Both the position numbers and the translations under genes were made by a program. From positions 620,001 through 684,000 of the forward strand of contig NZ_CP107905.1 of NCBI RefSeq assembly GCF_036014015.1: DNA of 64,000 nucleotides. The letters run 5' to 3'. Below are positions 1 to 7,226 of the stretch, piece after piece. The notes below the pieces were generated by a model. It did not search any database and was not told where the DNA came from. It was given only the letters and a program-made list of their open reading frames with translations. This DNA comes from Streptomyces sp. NBC_00457 (GTDB lineage Bacteria; Actinomycetota; Actinomycetes; Streptomycetales; Streptomycetaceae). Position 1 is the first letter of the stretch. Each line of letters opens with the position of its first letter.

Positions 1-830
1 TCGTCGGGCACGCCGACGACCGTGATCCGGTCCCGGACCCGGATGACGTCGACCTGTGTGCCGTACAGCTGCGACAGCGCCTGAGAGGTCAGCACCTCGT
101 CGGGGGTGCCGACCCGGAAGCCCCCGCGGGCGAGGTACAGCACGCGGTCCACCAGTCCCAGCACGGGGTTGATCTCGTGGGTCACGAACACCACCGCCGT
201 GCCGTGCGAGCGGCGCCGGGAGTCCACCAGTTCCGTCACCGCTCGCTGATGGTGCAGGTCGAGGGAGAGCAGCGGCTCGTCGCACAGCAGGATGCGCGGG
301 TCGGTCGCCAGCGCCTGCCCGATGCGGACGCGCTGGCGTTCGCCGCCCGAGAGCAGGGCGACGGGGACATCCGCGTACGCGGCGGCCCCGACCGAGGCGA
401 GGACCTCGTCCACGCGGCGGCGTACGGCGCCCGAGCGCAGCCGCGGCCCGAAGCCGTGCCCGTCGATGCCGAAGCGGACCAGGTCCCGGGCGCGCAACAT
501 CGCCTGCTCGGACAGTGTGGCCTGCTGCGGGACGTAGCCGATGTGCCTGCTGCCCTTGTGCGGCGGGCGGCCAAGAACCGTCAACTTCCCTGCGGACAGC
601 TGCCGTTGGCCCAGCAGGGCGCGTACGAAGCTGGTCTTCCCGGATCCGTTGGGCCCGAGCACGGCCAGGAACTCCCCTGTCCGTACGTCGAGATCGAGGT
701 CCTGCCACAGCACCCGCGCACCGTAGGACAGGGCCGCACCGCGCAGGCTGATCACCGCGGCGTCCGTGCCGCGGTCCTCGATCCTGCCCTCACGGGCACG
801 GGGCAAGGAGGTCACCGTGGGCCGCCTCAC
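1..830 (-). CDS. Metal ABC transporter ATP-binding protein (ZnuC/AztA-like), 3' end outside window
   Basis: ATPase of a zinc/manganese-type ABC importer; it would power uptake with the lipoprotein encoded just upstream. Translating the minus strand from GTG at 830 gives an open frame to the window edge. It shows Walker A GPNGSGKT (about residue 57), the signature LSGGERQRV (about 158), Walker B ILLCDEP (about 180) and the H-loop VFVTHE (about 214). The GTG overlaps the TGA of the lipoprotein gene by 4 bp, so the two are translationally coupled. The cognate permease is not seen and probably follows beyond base 1. Family assignment rests on the neighbour as well as the motifs; manganese specificity is possible. 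Confidence 0.9.
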   Translation of the reverse strand, partial: MRRPTVTSLPRAREGRIEDRGTDAAVISLRGAALSYGARVLWQDLDLDVRTGEFLAVLGPNGSGKTSFVRALLGQRQLSAGKLTVLGRPPHKGSRHIGYVPQQATLSEQAMLRARDLVRFGIDGHGFGPRLRSGAVRRRVDEVLASVGAAAYADVPVALLSGGERQRVRIGQALATDPRILLCDEPLLSLDLHHQRAVTELVDSRRRSHGTAVVFVTHEINPVLGLVDRVLYLARGGFRVGTPDEVLTSQALSQLYGTQVDVIRVRDRITVVGVPD

Positions 831-1768
831 TTGCCCAGCGCGCTCGCGAGCGCGTCGACGTTGCCGGTCATCCAGCCGATGTAGTCCTGGCCCTCGGGCA
901 GGGTCTCGGTGACGGGGACGACGGGAATCCCGGCGGTCCTGGCCGCCCGCTCGACCTTCTCGGTCTGCGGTCCGGAGGTCTGCTCGTTGTAGACCAGCGC
1001 CTCGACCTTCTTGTCGGTGAACAGCGCCAGCGTCTCCTCCAGGGTCCTCGGGGAGACGTCGTCGCCTTCCTCGATGGCTTCGCTGAACTCCTCGGGCGTC
1101 TTGTTCACCAAGCCGCTCGCCTCGGTCAGGTACAGCGGCACCGGCTCGGTGATGGCGATCGGCTCGCCGCCGTGGCCGGCCTTGATCCGCGCTTCCTTCG
1201 CCTCCAGCGGTTTCAGTTTCGCCTTGAAGGCGCCCGCGTTCTTGGTGAAGGTGGCGGCGTCGTCCGGGTCGGCCTTGGTCAGGGCTGCCGCGATGCGGTC
1301 GGCGAGTTCGGCGGTCGTGGGGAAGTCGTACCAGACGTGCTCGTTGAGTTCCCCGCCCGCCGGGGCGGTCTTCCCGGAGACCTTGACGGCGTTGATCACT
1401 TCGGCGGACGAGTTGTCGCTGCTCTTCAGCATGCGGTCGATGAAGTCGTCGTAACCGCCGCCGTTCTCGACGACGACCTTCGCCTTGGACAGCGCCAACT
1501 GGTTCTGCGTATTGGCCTCGTAGGAGTGCGGGTCCTGGTCGGGATCACTGATGATCGAAGTGATGTCGACCTTCCCGCCGCCTATCTGCTTGACGATGTC
1601 GCCGTAGACGTTCGTCGAGGTCACCACGGCGACGGCGGACGCGGAAACGGGACTCTGGCCTGCGGCGGTGCCGCTGCCGGAGTCGGACGAACTGCCGCAA
1701 CCGGCCAGCAGGACCAGGGAAGCACCGGTGATGAGCGGCGCCAGGCGCCGAGGTGAGGACGCAGGCAT
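827..1768 (-). CDS. Zinc/manganese ABC transporter substrate-binding lipoprotein (ZnuA/TroA family)
   Basis: Cell-surface lipoprotein of about 313 residues that would capture Zn2+ or Mn2+ for the downstream ATPase and its permease. The start at 1768 (MPASSPRR) gives a compact lipoprotein signal with lipobox LLAGC; an earlier in-frame start at 1801 only adds 11 residues. The family pattern is clear: an N-terminal lobe ending in DPHSYE (metal-binding His), NEHVWYD in the middle, ITEPVPLYL, then a C-terminal lobe with VPVTETLPEGQDYIGWM. There is no long His-rich loop like that of proteobacterial ZnuA. It is first in the operon with the ATPase and has a Zur-like half-conserved box about 110 bp upstream. 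Confidence 0.93.
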   Translation of the reverse strand: MPASSPRRLAPLITGASLVLLAGCGSSSDSGSGTAAGQSPVSASAVAVVTSTNVYGDIVKQIGGGKVDITSIISDPDQDPHSYEANTQNQLALSKAKVVVENGGGYDDFIDRMLKSSDNSSAEVINAVKVSGKTAPAGGELNEHVWYDFPTTAELADRIAAALTKADPDDAATFTKNAGAFKAKLKPLEAKEARIKAGHGGEPIAITEPVPLYLTEASGLVNKTPEEFSEAIEEGDDVSPRTLEETLALFTDKKVEALVYNEQTSGPQTEKVERAARTAGIPVVPVTETLPEGQDYIGWMTGNVDALASALGK

Positions 1769-1877
1769 GAATGATTCCTCCGCAACCAGGGGGACGTCCA
1801 CCGGGCTCGATCTGTCCCGGTGTCAGCGCCACGCTAGATGGAAACGGATGTCAAGAACGCCTTCCAGTCATTCCATA

Positions 1878-1892
1878 TGACAATCATTACCG
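1878..1892. promoter_or_regulatory. Possible Zur-type operator upstream of the metal-binding lipoprotein
   Basis: The 15-mer TGACAATCATTACCG matches the actinobacterial Zur pattern TGAAAATCATTTTCA at 11 of 15 positions, with the left half best conserved. It lies 110 bp upstream of the lipoprotein start and about 130 bp upstream of the divergent PacL-like gene. It is weaker than the boxes at 17716 and 21749. Assignment is inference. Confidence 0.4.
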
Positions 1893-2023
1893 GGAAATGA
1901 CTCTCTGTCGCCTTGGGCCGGCGCGGTACGGCTGATGCGTGACAGTCGCTGCGGGACGAGAATGGACATACCGCGCCGAAGAAGGATGAATCCCCTTCGC
2001 GGGCTCCGCGGAAGGAGGCCATG

Positions 2024-2335
2024 ATGCATCCCGCCGCTTTCGCGGGTGTGGTCGTGGGCCGCATCACGCACTACGCCCTGTCCGGAACCGCCGGCGTACT
2101 GGTTCTGCGGGGAGCCGCCAAGGCCGCCCCCAAAGCGAAACCCGTGGCCCGCCGGCTGCTGGTCAGCGGCATCGCGGGAGGCATCACGACGGGGCGCCGG
2201 CTCGGGGAGGCCGCCGAGGAGGCTCGCCTGAAGGCGGGAGACCTGCTGGCGGAGGCCAGGGAGCAGTTGGGTGAGGAGGCGCCGCCGCCCTCGGCGGTCG
2301 GTGTCGAGGGGCACGCCCACGATCACGAGCACTGA
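2024..2335 (+). CDS. PacL-like (DUF1490) P-type ATPase-associated membrane protein with C-terminal metal-binding tail
   Basis: Small membrane protein of 103 residues. It has an N-terminal hydrophobic segment (about 5-30, GVVVGRITHYALSGTAGVLV), an amphipathic alanine/glutamate-rich middle (about 60-85) and the tail GHAHDHEH. This layout is that of mycobacterial PacL1 (Rv3269), which partners CtpC in zinc efflux and carries a C-terminal DLHDHDH metal-binding motif. The P-type ATPase gene follows directly, which supports the match. The AGGAGG at 2013-2018 is too close to the ATG at 2021, so the second ATG at 2024 is preferred. I infer a membrane chaperone or scaffold for the exporter. Confidence 0.85.
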   Translation: MHPAAFAGVVVGRITHYALSGTAGVLVLRGAAKAAPKAKPVARRLLVSGIAGGITTGRRLGEAAEEARLKAGDLLAEAREQLGEEAPPPSAVGVEGHAHDHEH

Positions 2336-2374
2336 GCGCTCCGCTGGGACGAGGGAAATCTGCGGGCCGGTGGG

Positions 2375-2402
2375 GGCTGGTCGCGCAGTTCCCCGCGCCC
2401 CT
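2375..2402 (+). repeat. Interspersed intergenic repeat, copy 1
   Basis: A 28-bp stretch centred on GGTCGCGCAGTTCCCCGCG is identical to 28858-28885 elsewhere in the window. It sits between the PacL-like gene and the P-type ATPase. I recall the same sequence as common between Streptomyces genes; its role is unknown to me. Confidence 0.8.
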
Positions 2403-2468
2403 GAGAGGCCTGCGGCCTCCTTGGGGCGGCGCAAAGGCGCTGAGAGGGGCATCTGAGAGGTGGTTGCC

Positions 2469-4679
2469 ATGTCCGGCGCAAGCCCGCGATCCGGTTCCGG
2501 GGTGGTGGTGCGGTCCGCTGCCGCGGGCCGCGTACGGCTGGTGGTTCCCTGGCTGCGTGCGCGGCCGGGCTGTGCCGGGATCGTCGATGAGCGGTTCACG
2601 GATCTGCCGGGTTTCCGGGCGTTGCGGATCTTCCCGCGGACCGGCGCTGTGATCGTCTGGGTGCAGCCCGACCTGGTCGACGTGGACCGGCTCGTCGCAG
2701 CGCTCGCCGAGGCGCCGCCACCGGGAGTGCCGGCCAGGGACAGCCGTTCCGTGGCCGACTCCTCCACGGGAGAGGTCGCGCGGCTGGTCGTCGGCGGTGC
2801 GGTGCTCGCTGTGGTGGCCCTGCGGCGACTGCTCGGCCGGCCCCCGTGGACCCCGGCGGGCTCGGCCGGCCTGCTCGGCGCGGTCACCGTCTTCACCGGG
2901 CTGCCGTTCTTCCGCGGCGCCGCACGCAGCCTCGGCGGCAGACGCCACGCGGGCACCGATCTGCTGGTGACGACCGCGACCGTGATCTCGCTGGTCCTGC
3001 GCGAGAACGTGGTCGCGCTCATGGTGCTGTGGCTGCTCAACATCGGTGAGTTCCTGCAGGCCATCACCCTGCGGCGGACCCGTCGCGCCATCGAGGAACT
3101 GCTCTCCATCGGCGAGGAGCGGGTCTGGCTGGTCCGCGACGGCGTGGAGGTGGAGGCCGACCTCACGGAGGTCAGGACCGGCGACGTCGTAGCGGTCTAC
3201 GAGCACCACCGCATCCCCGTCGACGGCACCGCCGAGTCCGGCGAGGCGCTGGTGGACCAGGCGGCGATCACCGGCGAGGCGCTTCCGGTGTACGTCCAGC
3301 CCGGCACCGAGGTGTACGCGGGCACCCTCGTCTCCACCGGTTCGATCACCGTCCGGGCCACCTCGGTCGGACAGGACACCGTCGTCGGGCGCATCATCAG
3401 TAGGGTCGAGGAGGCGCAGGCCGACCGGGCCCCGATCCAGACCGTCGCCGCCGCCTTCACGCGCCGCTTCGTTCCCGTCTCCTTCGCCCTCGCCGGGATC
3501 ACGTACGTGCTCACCCGGGACGCCCGGCGCGCGATGACGATGCTGCTGATCGCCTGTCCGTGTGCCGCGGGCCTGGCCACCCCTACCGCGATCAGCGCGG
3601 CGATCGGCAACGGGGCCCGCAGAGGCACCCTCATCAAGGGCGGCACCCACCTGGAAGGGATCGGCCGCGTCACCGCCGTGGTCTTCGACAAGACCGGCAC
3701 CCTCACCCTCGGCCGCCCCCTGGTCACCAGCGTGGTCACGCTCGACGAAGCGGTCACCGCCGACGAGGTGCTGAGCCTGGCGGCCTCCGGCGAACTGCAC
3801 GCCCGGCACCCGCTCGCCGAGGCCATCGTCCGGCGCACCGAGGAACAGCACCTGCACATCCCGATCCACCAAGCCTGCGAGGTCGTGCTCGGGATGGGCG
3901 TACGCGCCGAACTCGACGGCACCCGCCTGCTTGTGGGCAGCCCCGCCCTGCTGCGCCGCCACGGCCTGGAACTCTCCGACGTCGCCCAGGACTGGACGAG
4001 CCGACTGCGCACCGCCGGCGAGACCGTCATCTGCCTCGCCCACGACGACAGGCTGATCGGCATGCTCGGCCTGTCCGACGCCGTACGCGGCGGAGCCGAC
4101 ACCGTCGTCCGCCAGCTGACCGACCTCGGGGTCACCCGCATCGCGCTGCTGACCGGCGACGCGCCCGAGACCGCCCAGGCCGTGGCCGACGCCCTCGGCA
4201 TCACCGAGGTGCACGCTCACGCGCTGCCCGAGGCCAAACTCCAGCTGATCCGCGACCTCCAGGCCGAGGGCCACAGCGTCGCGATGGTCGGCGACGGCAC
4301 CAACGACGCCCCCGCACTGGCGCTCGCCGACGTCGGCATCGTCATGGGCGCGCACTCCTCCCACGTCGCCCTCGAGACCGCCGACATCGCCCTGGCCGGA
4401 AACGACCTGCGCAATGTCGCCGCCGTCGTGGAACTCAGCCGGCACACCCTGCGCGTCGTACGGCAGAACTACACCCTGTCCATCGGCGTGAACCTCGTCG
4501 GCCTCATCGCGGGCGCCGGCGGCTCCATCAACCCCGTGCTGGCCGCCCTGCTCCACAACACCAGCAGCATCGCCGTCGTCGCCAACTCCGCCCGGCTGGT
4601 GGGCCACACCCCCCACCTGCCGAGCGACGCCACAGCACGCCTGCGCGCCGCGCCGTTGGAGGAGCGGCGCGTGCGCTGA
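2469..4679 (+). CDS. Heavy-metal P1B-type ATPase exporter (CtpC-like)
   Basis: Integral membrane ATPase of 736 residues predicted to export transition metal, probably zinc. Order of elements: an N-terminal HMA-like domain (about 15-80) that lacks a CxxC metal site, membrane helices, actuator loop TGEA (about 267), the intramembrane metal motif CPC (about 361), phosphorylation motif DKTGTLT (about 407), HP motif ARHPLAEAI (about 445) and hinge GDGTNDAP (about 608). A final membrane pair carries HNTSS. The start at 2469 is preferred because GAGAGG lies 8 bp upstream; a GTG at 2460 would overlap that site. The PacL-like gene upstream points to the CtpC branch. Substrate is inferred from context. 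Confidence 0.93.
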   Translation: MSGASPRSGSGVVVRSAAAGRVRLVVPWLRARPGCAGIVDERFTDLPGFRALRIFPRTGAVIVWVQPDLVDVDRLVAALAEAPPPGVPARDSRSVADSSTGEVARLVVGGAVLAVVALRRLLGRPPWTPAGSAGLLGAVTVFTGLPFFRGAARSLGGRRHAGTDLLVTTATVISLVLRENVVALMVLWLLNIGEFLQAITLRRTRRAIEELLSIGEERVWLVRDGVEVEADLTEVRTGDVVAVYEHHRIPVDGTAESGEALVDQAAITGEALPVYVQPGTEVYAGTLVSTGSITVRATSVGQDTVVGRIISRVEEAQADRAPIQTVAAAFTRRFVPVSFALAGITYVLTRDARRAMTMLLIACPCAAGLATPTAISAAIGNGARRGTLIKGGTHLEGIGRVTAVVFDKTGTLTLGRPLVTSVVTLDEAVTADEVLSLAASGELHARHPLAEAIVRRTEEQHLHIPIHQACEVVLGMGVRAELDGTRLLVGSPALLRRHGLELSDVAQDWTSRLRTAGETVICLAHDDRLIGMLGLSDAVRGGADTVVRQLTDLGVTRIALLTGDAPETAQAVADALGITEVHAHALPEAKLQLIRDLQAEGHSVAMVGDGTNDAPALALADVGIVMGAHSSHVALETADIALAGNDLRNVAAVVELSRHTLRVVRQNYTLSIGVNLVGLIAGAGGSINPVLAALLHNTSSIAVVANSARLVGHTPHLPSDATARLRAAPLEERRVR

Positions 4680-4689
4680 CGTCACACAC

Positions 4690-4953
4690 GCGGCCCACCT
4701 CTCAGCTCTCGCGAGCTGCCGCGACTTCGTCTCCGCACAGGACCTGCACGCTCGTATGACCGAGGACGGCGCACGGATCGGACTGACCACCGTGTACCGG
4801 GCCCTGCGCGACCTGGAGGCCGCGGACGCGGTCGATGTCGTGCAGGCCGGCGCCGGTGAACGGCTCTACCGATGGCGGCCCACCGGCAGACACCGCCACC
4901 ATCTGATCTGCCGCGCCTACGGCAGCAGTCGGCCGGTGGACTCGCGGACGAAG
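4690..4953 (+). pseudogene. Decayed Fur/Zur-family repressor fragment
   Basis: The frame through 4690-4953 reads as the middle of a Fur-family repressor: FVSAQDLHARM, then GLTTVYRALRDLEAA (recognition helix), VDVVQ, ERLYRW and RHHHL-like RHRHHLICR. The N-terminal helix and start are missing. The first structural CxxC has become CRAYG, and the C-terminal dimerisation domain with its second CxxC is absent; the frame runs on into unrelated sequence. It lies directly behind the zinc-type exporter, so it was probably a Zur paralogue that controlled this locus. I see no functional regulator gene adjacent. Confidence 0.8.
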
Positions 4954-5038
4954 GGGAACTGCCGTCAGGCCTCTGGGATTCCGGCGTGTGATTGGGTGGC
5001 CCGGACACGCCGACCGACGCGCAGGAGAGCCCGTAGCC

Positions 5039-5254
5039 ATGAGCAGCCCTCAGACGTACGAGTACAAGGTCGTCACCTTCCGGGAGTCGCTGATCGGCGA
5101 CGCACTGGACGGGGACAAGCTGGAGAAGGTCCTCAACAAGCACGCCGAGGACGGTTGGGCGCTCAAAGCCATCACGTCCGCCGGCGTCAAGGGCCGCGTA
5201 GGACCCGGCGCGGTGGAGGGGCTGCTGCTGACGCTGGAGCGGCCGCGCGGCTGA
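5039..5254 (+). CDS. DUF4177-like small protein
   Basis: A 71-residue cytosolic protein starting MSSPQTYEYKVVTF. The pattern Y-E-Y-K-V-V near the start, L..VLN..AEDGWAL in the middle and a final beta strand LLLTLER is that of DUF4177, a small domain of unknown function. The ATG at 5039 follows GCAGGAGAGC; an upstream in-frame start at 4988 would fall in the decayed repressor region. It stands alone between the pseudogene and a convergent monooxygenase gene. Confidence 0.8.
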   Translation: MSSPQTYEYKVVTFRESLIGDALDGDKLEKVLNKHAEDGWALKAITSAGVKGRVGPGAVEGLLLTLERPRG

Positions 5255-5297
5255 CGTAGCTGCGGCTGCGACGCGTGCCGATCGGCCCGTGTCGCCG

Positions 5298-7127
5298 TCA
5301 CGCCGTGCCTCCGTCGCCGTCGACGAGGACCTCGCTCAGGCCGCCGTTCGTGCGCCACTTGGCCAGCAGGGCGTGGAAGGCCACCGGTCCGTCGCCGTAC
5401 GACTCGCTGCGCTCCCTGGGCCGGCCTTCGTTGTTGTAGTAGCCGGGGGTGCACTCGGCCTGGAAGCGGTAGAGGTCGGCCGCCTTCTGACGGATCGTCG
5501 CCACCCATGCGGCCTCTGCCTCGGCGCTCGGCTCGACCCGAAGCGCCCGCCGGTCGCGTGCGGCGCGGACCACGGCGGCCACGTGGGTGGCCTGTTCGTC
5601 GAGGACGTGGACGAAGTTGACGGAGCTGGCGTTCTGCAGCGGTCCCAACTGGAAGAGGTTGGGGAAACCGTGGCTGTAGAAGCCGTGCAGGGTCTTGGGG
5701 CCCTGCCGCCACGCCTCGGTCAGGGTGACACCGCCCCTGCCGTGGACGGGGAGCCGTCCGGAGAAGACGCCGGACACACCGACGTCGAAGCCGGTCGCGA
5801 AGATGATGCAGTCGACCTCGTACTCCCGGCCTCCGACGACGACCCCGCCCTCGGTGATCCGCTCCACGCCGTGGCTGTCGGCCGTGTCGACGAGGGTGAC
5901 GTTCGGCCGGTTGAAGGTCTGCAGGTAGGAGTCGCTGAAGGTGGGCCGCTTGCACATGTAGCGGTACCAGGGCTTGAGCAGTTCGGCCGTCTCCGCGTCG
6001 TCGACCAGGGCGTCCACGCGGGCGCGGATCTCGTTCATCTTCTGGTAGTCGGCGATCTCGTACGCCCGTTCCCGCTCCTCGGGCGGCAGCTGCCGGCGGT
6101 GGCTGTCGCTGGGGATCAGCTTCTGCTGCAGCCGGGCGGTGTGGGTCCAGCCGTCGTCGACGAGGTCCTCCTCCGCCGGGCCGCCGGTGACCAGGGTGAG
6201 GAAGTTCTCCATACGGCGACGCTGCCAGCCCGGTGTCAACGACCCGGCCCAGGCGGGATCCGTGGGGCGGTTGCCGCGTACGTCGACCGAGGAGGGCGTG
6301 CGCTGGAACACGTACAACTGCCGGGCGTCGGCGCCGAGATGCGGGACGCACTGGATCGCGGTCGCGCCCGTGCCGATCACGCCGACGCGTTTGTCGGCGA
6401 GCCGGTGGAGGTTTCCGTCGGCGTCCCCTCCGGTGTATGCGTAGTCCCAGCGGCTGGTGTGGAAGGTGTGGCCCTTGAAGTCGGTGATGCCGGGGATGCC
6501 GGGCAGCTTGGGCTCGCTGAGGGTGCCGCTGGCGGTGACGACGTAGCGTGCCCGCATCCGGTCGCCCCGGTCGGTGGTGACGATCCACTCCGACTCGGCG
6601 TCGTCGTAGCGCAGTTCGGTGACCTGGGTCTGGAAGCAGGCGTCGCGGTACAGGTCGAAGGTCCGCCCGACCGCCTGGGCGTGGTGGCGGATCTCCTCGC
6701 CGGGGGCGTACTTCCACTGCGGGACGTAGCCGACCTCCTCCAGCAGCGGCATGTAGATGTACGACTCGATGTCGCAGTGGATGCCGGGGTACCGGTTCCA
6801 GTACCAGGTGCCGCCGAAGTCGCCGCCCTTCTCGATCACGCGGATCGATTCGACGCCCGCCTGCCGCAGCCGGGCGCCGGCGAGCAGACCGCCGAACCCG
6901 CCGCCGACGATGGCCACTTCGACCCGGTCGGTCAACGGCTCGCGTCCCGGCAGGGGTTCGGCGTAGGGGTCGTCGGCGTAGTAACCGAACTCTCCGGCGA
7001 GCCGCTGGTACTGGCCGCCGCCGTCGGGGCGGATTCTGCGGTTCCGCTCGGCTCGGTAGCGGGCGCGCAGAGACTCGAGGTCGAGGCCGGGCGCGTCGGG
7101 GCCGGGTGAGGCGTGGGGGGAGGTCAT
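5298..7127 (-). CDS. Flavin-containing Baeyer-Villiger-type monooxygenase
   Basis: NADPH/FAD-dependent monooxygenase of about 609 residues that would insert oxygen next to a ketone. It carries two Rossmann fingerprints, VGGGFGG (FAD) and GVIGTGATA (NADPH), the GTWYWNRYPG segment typical of cyclohexanone monooxygenases, and between them the family fingerprint FxGxxxHxxxW(P/D), here FKGHTFHTSRWD. FATGFD follows near the C-terminal third. The start at 7127 (MTSPHAS) is my choice; an in-frame ATG at 7154 exists and neither has a good ribosome site, so translation may be leaderless. The gene is monocistronic and its substrate cannot be told from context. Confidence 0.92.
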   Translation of the reverse strand: MTSPHASPGPDAPGLDLESLRARYRAERNRRIRPDGGGQYQRLAGEFGYYADDPYAEPLPGREPLTDRVEVAIVGGGFGGLLAGARLRQAGVESIRVIEKGGDFGGTWYWNRYPGIHCDIESYIYMPLLEEVGYVPQWKYAPGEEIRHHAQAVGRTFDLYRDACFQTQVTELRYDDAESEWIVTTDRGDRMRARYVVTASGTLSEPKLPGIPGITDFKGHTFHTSRWDYAYTGGDADGNLHRLADKRVGVIGTGATAIQCVPHLGADARQLYVFQRTPSSVDVRGNRPTDPAWAGSLTPGWQRRRMENFLTLVTGGPAEEDLVDDGWTHTARLQQKLIPSDSHRRQLPPEERERAYEIADYQKMNEIRARVDALVDDAETAELLKPWYRYMCKRPTFSDSYLQTFNRPNVTLVDTADSHGVERITEGGVVVGGREYEVDCIIFATGFDVGVSGVFSGRLPVHGRGGVTLTEAWRQGPKTLHGFYSHGFPNLFQLGPLQNASSVNFVHVLDEQATHVAAVVRAARDRRALRVEPSAEAEAAWVATIRQKAADLYRFQAECTPGYYNNEGRPRERSESYGDGPVAFHALLAKWRTNGGLSEVLVDGDGGTA

Positions 7128-7226
7128 GGGCGCAGTCAATCGGGTCGCCGGCATTTACGTCAATCAACTGCTTTAAATTCTGGCCACGTCGGGATCGCCA
7201 GGACGGTGAGGACGATCCCCTGTCCG

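Noticed and set aside
2184..4790. 868-residue open frame antisense to the P-type ATPase
   Set aside because: It mirrors the codon pattern of the true gene in high-GC DNA; its protein is low-complexity Gly/Asp/Val with no domain, while the plus strand holds a complete ATPase.
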